From: Dermatemys mawii | Taxonomy: Eukaryota; Chordata; Testudines; Dermatemydidae | Assembly: GCA_007922305.1 (NCBI GenBank) | Contig: ML677351.1 | Span: forward strand, 14,302,749-14,366,748 | Length of the DNA: 64,000 nt | Reading direction: 5' to 3' | Part shown: in pieces, positions 10,058 through 22,000 of the stretch | Layout of the letters: each line of letters begins with the position of its first letter | How positions within the stretch are numbered: position 1 is the first letter of the stretch | Translations under genes and position numbers: made by a program | The notes under the pieces: model-generated | What the model was told of the DNA's origin: nothing | The model's input: only the letters and a program-made list of their open reading frames with translations | The model's database searches: none

Positions 10058-13000
10058 GTGAGCGGGGCGGGGGCTGCGCCTGGACCGCGGGAAGGGCGGC
10101 CAGGAATGAACACACCCCCCCCCCCGCCCACACCCCCATACTCTCACCTCGGCACGTGCATCCCCCCAACACCCTCCTCTGACCTCGGGTGTGAATCCCC
10201 CCTCCCCCAACCGCCCTCCGACTTCGGGTGTGAATCTCCCCCCCAACACTCCCCTCCCACCCTGTGTGTGCACCTTCCCCCCCCCCAGATCACCTCCTCC
10301 AACCCCAGGAGTGCATCCCCTTATACCCCCCATACGCACCCTGCCCTGGATGTGTATTCCCCCATTATCTTCTCCCTACACCTACCCCTGGGCAAGCACC
10401 CCATCTACAAGTCCTTCCTCTCCCCCCACCTCTCCCCCAGGTGCACACACCTCTATACCTCCCACACACGTACCTACACACCCACCCCGTCATTTTTTCA
10501 TGATGCAGGAGATCCTCTCTGGAGTGAAATGTGTCTTCCTCTTTAGCTAGAGAGAGGCAGGAAGACATGCTTTTTCTCTTTTCTGTTTATGATGTTTGTT
10601 ATGTCTAATCCGAGTTGCATGTTTCCTGACTTAACTCATTTTTAAAGGGACTCTCTTGAGGTCAGTGGGTAACTGGGTTTGAACTGCCCAATGTAGATGT
10701 GATGCTATTAAGATGTAAACTGTAGACAAGTTCTTAAGTAGAACCATCTTTAACTATTAAAGAGATTTAAAATCCTGTTCTCTTCACTATTTATACTGTG
10801 TTTGGAAAAAAAATTCCATGTTACTGTTGAATCAGTGAGGTTTGTCTTGCTTAAGTTTCTAAATTATAAATAGTACAGGATAATGGAAAATTATTTGTTA
10901 GAATTTTTTTAAAAGGACATTTTAAACAAAAGTTTAAAAATGCTTATTACCAAATCTAAAATTTGGGACAAATGTGCCATTCTCTAAAGGGAAACAAAAA
11001 CAAGTCAATATAGAAATGTAATTTTGCATTTTTAAAAAATAGATTAAAATCTTGATCTTTAATTTTAAGCATGTACATCAGTATTTGCAGGATTTGATCT
11101 ATGGAAACAAAACATTTTGCCAGTACCTAAAAACTGGTAAGTGAAACTGACCAGTCTGGTTTCATATTCCAGATTGAAGAAATGGCAAAATGTTAACAAA
11201 TAGCATTAGTAAAAGAGTGAATTCAGTTGCTAAAATTGTTTTTATGTATGCTAGGGCAATGGGTCTCAAATTTATTTGATCGCGCTCCCTCTTTTTTGTG
11301 TCTAGTCGTTTAGACGCCTGCTTCCACCACACTGGTACATATACTGCTGCCCAGCTCTGAAGGTTGAGTGGATACCACTCTTCTCTGCTGCTTCTGGTGA
11401 TGGTTCTGCCTACAGAGCCGGGTTTCGGGCCAGCAGCTGCCACTATCCAGCTGCCCAACTCTGAGGGCTTCTCAGCCCCAACCCTCAAATACATTGTTTC
11501 TTCTGCCCTCCAACATGAGAACCACTGTGATAGGGTGTGGCTAGTAGCACAAGATTGGTGTGTTAAAATGTTCATTAACCTGATTTTGGCCTAGTCTTGC
11601 AGCTTTATTAATAATGTATAATCTCTCCCCCAGTGCCCACTTCAATATTAAAAAAAAAAACAAAAAAAAACCCCCAACAATCTTTCTCCTAAGAAATTCA
11701 CTTGCCACCTGGTCCTTACAGTGTTTAATATGGTATATCAGCCAGTCCTGGCTCAATCCCGCTCTATAGCTGCTTTATTTCACCTTCTCTAAGCCGAAGA
11801 CTACTTATTCTCATAAGAACTTGATGGATTCTGCAGCAAGTTTGTCGTCTTAGAAGGAAATGGTCAGAAAATCACTGATGTAACAATTTTATTCCCAGTT
11901 GCTGACTGAGGATGAGAAGGAGAAATATGCAGAGATGGCTCGTAAATGGAGAGCAGAGAACTCCACCCAGGCATCAGTGAAACAGGTAAACGGGAAGGTG
12001 GAAGAAGAAATCTGGAATTTGGAGTGGGCTGAATAAGAGATAACACAGTTGCAGGGATGGGTTAAAAATTGACACACGGGGCCCCCCTACGAACTTATGA
12101 GAAGCCTATCTTTTGCACCTTTTCCTTTCTTAGTGTAGCATTATGCATGGCTGTAATGTTACTTTGTATCTTCCTTCATAAGTCCAGAAATGTCTTGAAT
12201 TTATCGACAATGTAAACCTGTAGTTGAGCGGCTTGACCTTCATCCTACCACTACTCTTCAATGGAGGAGAGAGCCTGCAGTTCAGTATTCTGCCACACTG
12301 GACTTTTCCTCCAGAGTCTGCCTTACTCTGGACTTGGGGTTGAAGACATAGGTGGCGACTTTAGCGCCCCCCTTCGCTCTGCCCATTCCAACCCCTTCTC
12401 CAAATCCTCGGCCCTGCCTCCTCCCCTGGGCGCGCCGCATTTCCCCTGCACCCTCTCCCTCCCAGGCTTTTGTGCGGGAAGCCCAGGAGGGAGGGGAAGA
12501 AGTGGAGCAGCAGGGCGCTCAGGGGAGCAGGCAGAGTGGAGGTGAGCTTGGGCAGGGGGGTGCGGGGCGGGCCGCCTGCAGCAGGTAACCCGGGGGGCGG
12601 GAGCACAGGGGAATTTCTCCCTGCCCCAGCTCACCTCCGCTCCGCCGCCTCCCCTGAGCGCACTGCCGCCACTCCGCTTCTCCCCCCTTCCTCCCAGGCT
12701 TGCCCATCAAACATCTGATTTGCAGCAAGCCTGGGAGGGAGGGGGAGAAGCAGGAGGCGGTGGCGTGCTCAGGGAAGGAGGAGGAGGAGGCGGCAGAGTG
12801 GAGGTGAGCCGGGGTGGGGGTGGGGAGGGGAGCTGCCAGTGGGTGTTATACACCCACCAGTTTTTTTCCATTGGTGCACCAGCCCCGGAGCACCTACGGA
12901 GTCAGTGCCTGTGGTTGAAGCATAACTCTTATTAGGGCTGTCGTGTTAACAAGAAATGTTACTCCTTTTGCTGTGACAGTACTGTGAAGGCTGTAGGTCA

Positions 13001-16000
13001 CAGGCACTTGAAGTTCTAACTGTAGTTTATTGGTCCAAATACAAAATTATACCAGTTTAAAGGTGTGATTTTTGTAGCAGTTTTGTTAAGCCAGTGCAAC
13101 TTTATGTGGACACTCATTTATATTAGTGTAAATTTGGTTTATGTCAGGGCATGGCTACACTTGCAGATGTAGAGCGCTTTGAGTTAAACCAGCCTTCGGA
13201 GAGCACAGTAGGGAAAGTGCTGCAGTGTGTTCACACTGTCAGCTGCAAATGCACTGGCGTGGCCACATTTGCGACACTTGCAGTGGCCTTGGGAGCAGTG
13301 CATTATGGGCAGCTATACCACAGAGCACCTCTTCCCATTCTGATGCTCTGGCTTGTGGGAAGGAGGTGCGGGAGCATTCTGGGTCCTATACCAATGCTCT
13401 GAAATGCATGAGTTCGCATCCCAGCAATCTTTGTGCTTCCATCCACATTTGGTGCCATCTTTCAAAGTGTTTTGTTCTGCTTGCTTGGTCTTCCTTTTTG
13501 GGCTGCGGGAATGGAGCCTGAACTGCTGAGGAGCATGCTGACAAGTTTCGCCAGCATGTCACATTTGGCAGTTGAGTTACTCCTTAAGATCCAAATTGAT
13601 AGGATTCTGATGGTATTGACTCGAGTAACGCATACGACACGAGATTGCTTATGGCATTCAAGACATGCTCACTACCATGGAACGCAGCTTTGGGGCTGAG
13701 GAAACAAGCACTGAGTGGTGGGATCACATCGTCATTCAAGTCTGGGATGACGAGCAGTGACTGCAGAACTTCTGGATGAGAAAAGCCACTTTCATGGGAC
13801 TGTGTGATGAGCTTGTCCCCACCCTGCGGCGCAAGGACACAAGATTGAGAATTGCCCTGTCAGTGGAGATGCGGGTGACTATCGCAGTCTGGAAGCTGGC
13901 AACTCCAGACAGCTACCGATCGGTCACTAACCAGTTTGGAGTGGGATAGTCAATTGTTGGAATCATGTTGATGCAAATTTGCAGGGCCATTAATCGCATC
14001 CTGCTCAGAACCGTGACTCTGAGTAACATGCATGACATTGTGGCTGGTTTTGCCCAAATGGGTTTCCCTAACTGTGGAAGGCAATAGATGGGAAGCATAT
14101 TCCAATTTTGGCACCAGACCACCTAGCCTCGGAGTATGTTAATTGGAAGGGGTATTTCTTTATGGTTCTCCAGGCGCTTGTGGATCACCATGGGCATTTC
14201 ATTGACAGTAACGCAGGCTGGCCTGGAAAGGTTCATGACGCACACATCTTTCAGAATACTGGCCTGTTCAGGAAGCTGCAAGCAGGGACTTTTTTTTTCC
14301 AGACCAGAAGATCACCGTAGGAGAAGTTAAAATGCCCATTGTGATCCTTGGAGACCCCGCTTAGCCTTTAATGCCGTGAAACCCTACACAGAGATCCTTG
14401 ATAGCATCAAGGAGTGGTTCAACAACAGACTGAACCAGTGCAAAATAATTTAGGCATGTGCTTTTGGCTGTTTAAAGCACTGCTGGCGCGCTCTGTACGG
14501 GAAGCTGGACTTGGCCAAAGACAGCATCCCCGCGGTTATATCCGCATGCTGTACCCTCCATAATATTTGTGAAGGGAAGGGGGAGAGATTTACTTAGGCG
14601 TGGAATTCGGAGGTTTGACACATGGAGGGTGAATTTGAGCCGCCAGAGAGCAAGGCTATTAGAGGGGCTCAGCGTGAGGCTGCAAGGATTAGGGATGCCT
14701 TGAGGGAGCAATTTGATGCTGAAAGCCACCAGTAATTAGTGCCTTGCATGGGAGTGAAGTGCAGTGGTTCCAATGTTAGTAGGCATCTGTGTTTGCTACA
14801 GTGCCTGTTGCTTTCCTGGGCTAAGGTTAAGGTGTATTTTACTTTATGCAATAATAAAGAATGTTTTCAAGGCCAAATAATCCATTTATTGAAAAGAAGC
14901 GCAACTGCTTGGTAAACAGGAAAGGGAATGGGGAATGGTACAATCACAGATTTGCATGTGTCCTGTTCTCAAACTCGACATTCCTGTCTGGAGTGCTGTG
15001 CAATGAGTGCTGTACTTCAGGATGGCTGTAATGGCTGGTGATGGGAGTTGAGTGCAGTGTGGAAGGGTCATAGTTTTCAGGGCTGGGTGGTGAAGCTATA
15101 GGTGTTGGAGGCAGCTGGTGGCGATAACGTGGATGTTGGGGGAAGTGACAGAGGCACAAGGGAAAGAGTTTTGGGACAAGGGCTTCAGGGGGTGTGGGGG
15201 TGGTAGTTCTCCATCTGCATAGCTATGAGTGCCTGGATCGAGTCCACTTGTTGCTCCATGATGCTTATCTGCCGATCCGTGTTTTGCTGCTGGTGCTCTG
15301 CGCTTTGGTGCCAGTGCTCCTCATTCTGCTGGTGGATCCCCTTTCACTCTCCCTCCATTCTTGCGCTTTTAGATTCTCATTAAGGGACTACTGCATTACT
15401 TCCTGCTGCATGTCGTCTTTGCTTCTACGTGGCCTCTTCCTAATTCTTTGGAGTCTTTCGGCTGGTAATAACACGGATGTTTGAGATCTCAAGGTTGTAT
15501 CTGTAAAGGCAAAATGCAGCACTTAACAGAGGCGACAACATTCACATCAGACAGAGCAATGATTCCCCCGTACTTAAGGGCATGCACAGTCTACACCAGG
15601 GGTCTCAAACATGTGGCCCGCCAAGTCCTTCCCTGTGGCCCATGATGCTCCGTCCTAGCCAAGCTCCCTGCACCTCCACCCCCCGCTCCTCCACATGCTT
15701 CTCACCCGTGTGCTGCTTCCTGCTGCTCCACTTACTGCCAGGCAGTTCTCTGGCAGCTTAGCAGTTTCTGGGAGGGAGGGGCCAGGAGCTAGAAGCCTCG
15801 TGTACAGGGGAAGAGGGGGAGAAAGGGGCGGGGATTTGGGGAAGGGGTTGGACTAGGGGTGGGGAGGGGGCGGAGTTGGAGTGAGAACTTTGATGAAGGG
15901 GTTGAACTAGGGGAGGAGAGGGGGCAGAGTTGAGGTGGGAACTTGTGGAAGGGGTTTGAAGGGGACAGGGAAGGAGATGGAAGAGGCAGAGCAAGAGTGG

Positions 16001-19000
16001 AGCCCAGTCTAGGAGGGTGTTTTAATAGAAGTAAATCTAAGTTCCTGTTTGGTCCTTTGAGTGAGGTGCATTATTAAGTGAACATATTTTATTATAACTG
16101 CTTGTAAATGACTTCATCAAAAAAAAGAACATTCATGGAAGAAAAGAGAGTTTTCCGAGACTAATGGGAGAATTTATATTTTTTCACAAAGGTAAAAGAT
16201 AAAATTCAACGCCTTATTTGTCAGCAAACGATTGCTGTTCCCAAGGAGTATAATGTGCATGGACACTACGACTCGATGCACCGTGAAAAATATTTTTTAC
16301 TATACTTTTGTATCGTTGTATGTGTGACACTGAGGGTGAGCATGAGGCTCAGATTTGTTATATGATAGAGCAGTTCACCTAAGGCAGGGGTCTCAAACAC
16401 GTGACCCGCGGGGTTATTTTCTGTGCCTAGCCAAGCTCCCCATGCCCCTTCTCTCCCTCCACTTAATTTCCTGCAGCCGCCAAGCTCCCCATGCCCCCGT
16501 CTCCTCCCTGCCTACCTCCAGGCACTTAGCACTTTCGAGGAGGGAGGGGGGAGGAGGAGGGAGCTGTATGGTTGGGAGGAGGCAGGACCTCATGGGAGGG
16601 GTGGGATGGGGCTGGAGGCAGCGAGGGGAGTGTGTCAGTAATGTGGCCCTTGGGCCAATGAACTAGTCCTCATGCGGCCCTCGTGGTCATTTGAGTTTGA
16701 GACCCCTGGTCTACACAATACCATAATTTGCCCATCCCAACACAAGTGCACGTAACCCACGGGAGCCCCAAAATGGTCAGTAAGCACAAGGTCAAGGGGG
16801 ACTGATTGTTTCACGCCCATGCTGTCCTCTGGGTTTCTATGCCTTGGGGAGAGCCAACAGCTGCAGGGGGCTCCTACACTGAACACTCTCCCCACATTTT
16901 CCACAGGATGAGTTTGTCCTAGACGATATCTCGCTGCTGAGAGTGACCTGGGAAGCAAGGGAGGGTCTTCTACAATGTGGCTTCTGCCCCGGCCCATATG
17001 CAACTTGCCTGTGTGCAGCAGTGGTCCCCTTCCCCTCACAGCACAGTGGCACGCACGTGTTTGCCTGACTTGGACAAGGACCACAGTGGATCTCCCAAGG
17101 AACCTGCGCAAGCACATTGACCATATTCTGCATGAGACCTTTGAAGAGATCACTGAGGCTGATTACTGTGATGTAAGAGAGCACATCAATGCCCTACTCC
17201 ACATCTAGGCGTGCACACAACCCTAACCCTCATTGCCCCAAGAGCCTGCACTGAACAACTGGTTTCCCAAAATAAAAGCCACTTACCGGGAACCTCCTCT
17301 CCTGTTTGTTCTTCCCAAAGCACCAGCTGCTGCAACTGGGTACCGTCCTCCTGGCTTGAGAACAGCTTCTGGCTGCATGTATCTAGCGATGCCGGGGTGT
17401 TCTCCTCCTCCTCCTCACATCCTCGCTACCACTTTCTTCCTCTTCCTCCTCCTGTTTGTTGAACTTGTTGAACCGTGGGACTCCAGCCAGGGTGCAGCAA
17501 GTAGGGTGACCAGATGTCCTGATTTTATAGGGACAGTCCCAATTTTGGGGTCTTTTTCTTATAGGGTCCTAGAAACCCCCCCCCATCCTGATCTTTCACA
17601 TTTGCTGTCTGGTCACCCTAGCAGCAAGCATTATGCTTCTCGTGGAGGCGGATTACCAGGAGCGCTCCAGCTACAGAGTCCAGCCGCTCTAAGTGCCTTG
17701 GCAGTCTGGACGTGTCGTGAGTTAGAGCACACGGGGCTACTTTAATGAGCTCTAACTCACAAGTGTAGCCATGCTCTGAGTTTGCAAGTTTGGAGCAAAC
17801 GTTTTTAAAGTTATTTGGCAAAACTTAAATAGTTTCTTACTGCGTGGAATACAGACATTACAAATGAGATTAATGCACGCGGCAACTTACAAACATTTCA
17901 TATAGTCTAAACGCTAAATACTTTCTTATAAAACTAATATCTATTTTGAGCAAAACTAACACACAGATGACCTAATCTGGTCTCCAGCTACAAGGTTGTT
18001 AGTTCTTATCTAATGCCTACAACCTGGAAAAGAGGTGGCATTGGCCTGTCAGTCTCTCTCCTTTTTAAAAAGCCTTGGTCTCACATAACAAATATGATCC
18101 TGAGAAAGCTAAAGAAAAGTTCCTTTTGAGGAACTGAAAGGCTCCTTTTGAGCCTTTCAGTACTTGGGGACAGAAGTTTTGTGATAGCCATCACCAGGAA
18201 GTATGCTGTCTCTACTCCTAGGATGCTTTCAGGTTTTAATGACTAATCCACCTTTATATTACATTTTACAAAGTTATAGTGGTGGTACAGAATCTTCTGA
18301 CAACATTTCTGCCCAAGAAGCCAACTTCTACTTTCATGCTGCCTACATTCTTCCCACGCATTCAACCCTATCCCAGAGAGGCCATTCTCTGCATGCTTGA
18401 CTTTCAAGATCCTGAGCATCTTTACTTAGGTGAACTTAACTCTTTTGGTTCTTCTAATCACTCATCTCTGGGGTCAGGGGGATATCTCTCTTCAGTCATA
18501 CCAAACTTTTTCCTAAAGTAAGGAGAATCCAAACAATTCCATTGCTTATAATTTCTCTTTTGGGATGTCTTCACTGAAGTTGACCAATTTTTGGTGTTCT
18601 TCACTAATATGTATTCTGGTCATGTTCATTGTTAAACTTACTACTTCAGGACATCTTTGAACTTACCTCCTCTCCAGGGTTGGGAATCTGCATTCAATAA
18701 TATCTTCAAGGAAGGGAAAATTGCTTATCTTGTAATTTTGCTTCTCCAGCAATGTTCTCATTCTTTTACACCTCAGTGTTTGAGGGGTTCAGATGATAAA
18801 GTAATGTGTACTTTGTTCACACAGTGAGCACTCACTTCTACATTGTCGCTTACGTGTTCTGAGAAGGTTGACTTCCTCTGCACTGTATTTTTGTAAAGAA
18901 AAGATTATTGGTGTAAGGATTAGTGTGTAGGTCTCTTACAGATAATTGAAGTCTGGGGAGCTCTTGCTTCCATGTTTTAAAAGGAGCTAGTTTAAATGTT

Positions 19001-22000
19001 CTGGGTCCTCCGATGTTCGTGAGCTCGGGGGCCAGAGCTCTGAGGCCAGTGTAGAGATGCATCAGAAGTTTAAAAAACCCTAAGAGTAATGAGAATTTTT
19101 TCGTAAGTTGTACTGGAAATGCAAGACCCGAGATTGTGATTTCTGGATGATGATACCTTGAGAGAAGCAATAAATGGACATTAGTTCCCTGCTTACCCTG
19201 TAATTCTAATTTCTGAAATATTGTGTAATAATGACTAATAAAGTTGATGTGAGAGAAATTAGGTCTTTAGCCAACTCTTTACGTGATTTTCAGGTAGAGT
19301 GGAAAAATGGATAACTGTTAATGAGCTGGGGAAGGGATGAAGGTCTGTAGTCTTGGGAAATGTGTGACAAATCTAAACATGGAAGAAATGCCCTTGTGTG
19401 GTGGTGGTTCTTTTTTAATTCAGAGGCTTGGCTCTAGTTCTTTCCTTGTGTTGGCAAATTGTTGTGGGCACCACTAATATCCTTTGTCAGAGGAGAAAAC
19501 ATGCCTGTTCATAATCGGCAGGTTCTGCCTGCATACTGTGGTTAGGTGGGTTTAGAAGGAGCAGTGTTGCCATCCATTTATAGAGGACAAAGGAGGAACT
19601 ATGTTTTGGTCCTTCTCTGACTTTGGAGGATCAGACTATAGATTTAACTCTATTTTGTCTTCTCCAGCCTGCCAGTCAGATTTCTCCAGTTCCTGCACCA
19701 GTGCCCATGCAGATACAGAGAAGCGCTTCTCTTCCCGATGCCACCAGTCTGTCTTGGAAGAATGATCAGGGTAGAGTAAACCTAAAGAAGCTTAACCCGA
19801 AGGATCTTGTAGTGTTGGATAGCTTCCATAAGGAGCAGAATTGTTAATTCCGGTTTATAGGCATTAGCTGGGGAAAGTGGGAAATTCATGTTTAATTTAG
19901 ATCTGAATACTGTATATTAAATGTCAGTTAAAAACTAACTTAGTTAAAATTTCAATTGTAAGTCATCTTACAGTAAAAAAGGAGTTCATAATAGAAATGT
20001 AGTTCATAATGTTCCGGGGGTAGTTTCTGCCCACAGATGTGTGGCTGTACCTCCTTTTAAACTTAATGGGAGTTGCATGTACGTATTTGAGGACAGAATA
20101 AGGCCCTTAATGTCTGTAAATTATTGGAGATAAATCAAAGTGAACTGCTGTAGGAAAGCTTTCTATTGTAGCTTTCATTTTATTAGAGATATACAAGCCC
20201 TAGTCCAGACTTTGGCTACATGTGTGCTTATGTCAAGTGTAACAAGGTGGAGAGCTTTTAGATGTCAGTGCAAGCTCAGAACAACAGCATAGACACTGGA
20301 TAACAGGACAGCCTAGCAGGGGAGAAAACTATTGTGTCAGTCAGTGCTATACTTGCACGTTGGCTGTCTAGTGTCTTTTATTAAATAGAACTCTGAAAAG
20401 CCAATCTGTACTGATCTGCATTTCCATGTAAAACTGATGCTTTGATCAGCACTGACTAGCAGCAAAGGAAATACTCAGAGCTCTGCCACAGTGCACTTCA
20501 CCCTGCCTCTGAGAAGCCCTAGTACAGGCGTTCTCAAACTTCTTAGGTTCAGGACCCCTTTTCACTGTGCCGCTGGCACCCCGGGTATCTCCGCCGGATT
20601 GAACTCTTCCGGTTTCAGCGGACATGCGGCGTTTGTCTCTGTGTGTCTGCTGAAATGCTGCCGAAAGCAGAAGAGTTCTACTCTGCGGCTTTTCGGCGGA
20701 CACAGCCCCGCACTCGGAGCATCCGCTGAAATGCCGCCGACTGCATCGAGGGCTCACGACCCCCCTGGAATTGCCCCACGACCCCCACTTTGAGAACCGC
20801 TGCCCTAATATAATATACAGTAGCACTTACAAAATGCTATAAACGGTCAAACCGCTAGGCAAGATGCATAAAACTAGTGCAAGCACTAAGTAAAATTTTA
20901 CTGAAGTTAGAATGGGCTAGGCTGGGGGTGAAGGAATAACCTTTGTCTGTTTCAGTGACAACTATCTGTATAGTTTTCGCTGACAGAAGTCAATATATTA
21001 GTAGTTTGGACCTGTTGCTTTGCTAAGTCTGAGCATTGTTTCTATCATATATAACCTGTCGCGTGTTCTTGCTCTATTATTTTAGAGGTGAGCTCTCTCT
21101 AAGTGCCCTTGGATTCTTTTAACCCCCTCCACAGTGTAAAAGCACTACATCCTTAGTTCAGTCTGCCTCCCGCTGGATTTGGTTGAAGTTTAATGTGCTG
21201 TGAAGAGTTCCTGATATTTCTGACATTTCCCATCTCTACTTAGCCCTGGTCTACACTGTGAGGGGTGGAGGTCGATCTAAGATACGCAGCTTCAGCTAGG
21301 TGAATAATGTAGCTGAAGTCGAAGTACTTAAATCGACTTACGAAGGTGTCTTCACGGCGGTGAGTCAACTGCTGTCGCTACCCTGTCGACTCCACCTGTG
21401 CCTCTCGCAGCGGTGGAGTACAAGAGTCGACAGGAGAGCACTCGGGGATCGATTTATCGTGTCTAGACTAGACATGATAAATTGACCCCTGATGGATCCC
21501 CACCATAGTGTAGACCTGTCCTTAGAGACAAAATGTTGGAGAGTTTTATTGGAGGGAGACATGAGTGGTAATAGTTGATGGATTCCAGGCCCCTGGCATT
21601 CTTGTTAACCTGTGCTGTGGTATTTACAGAACCATATCTGAATTAAGCTGGAGGTGAACTGTGACTGCAGAATCTCCTGCTTTATTCAAAACGGTTACCT
21701 TGTCCTCCCACATGCCACTCCCTATTTGTTTTGGCCAATTGTTATCCTGTGTCTTTACTCAGTTGTGTGGCCTAACATAGTGGGGCCTTGATCTTTGATT
21801 GGGGCCTGTAAGTGCTGCTGCAATATAAATAATAATGTTCGCTGGATGGAAAAAGACTTGCTTTCTCTCTTCTCTAGTGACCCCTGAAAATTTCTCATTC
21901 CAGCTGTGCTTGGAAACATCTTCTACTTCCTGAACATTTACAGTCATGGAGAGCTGCCCTCTCCCTGTGAGCAGCGCTTCCTCCCTTGTGAGATTGGCTG

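Larger units (their letters stand above)
9560..10070 (+). promoter_or_regulatory. CpG-island promoter of MAEL
   Basis: GC content and CpG density rise sharply from about 9560 and fall inside MAEL intron 1. The stretch spans the presumed transcription start and exon 1. No TATA box is present at a sensible distance, which fits a CpG-island promoter. Several proximal motifs are listed separately. The precise start site cannot be read from sequence alone. Confidence 0.8.
13145..17778 (+). mobile_element. Harbinger (PIF) DNA transposon, full-length but decayed
   Basis: Nineteen-base terminal inverted repeats face each other with one mismatch: CAGGGCATGGCTACACTTG at 13145-13163 and the inverse of CAGAGCATGGCTACACTTG at 17760-17778. 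Between them lie a plus-strand PIF/Harbinger transposase remnant and a minus-strand Myb-like gene remnant, the two-gene layout of autonomous Harbingers. A hAT element (15597-16708) and a MITE (17502-17620) have inserted since. The expected 3-base target duplication could not be resolved (flanks TGT/AGT or TCA/TGA, depending on the boundary chosen). It occupies much of MAEL intron 2. Confidence 0.82.

Noticed and set aside
9276..10546. Several overlapping 120-210-residue open frames on both strands around the MAEL promoter
   Set aside because: They arise from high GC content and the C-rich minisatellite; residues are Pro/Arg/Gly-biased, there is no splice logic, and the true exon 1 occupies only 9926-10057.
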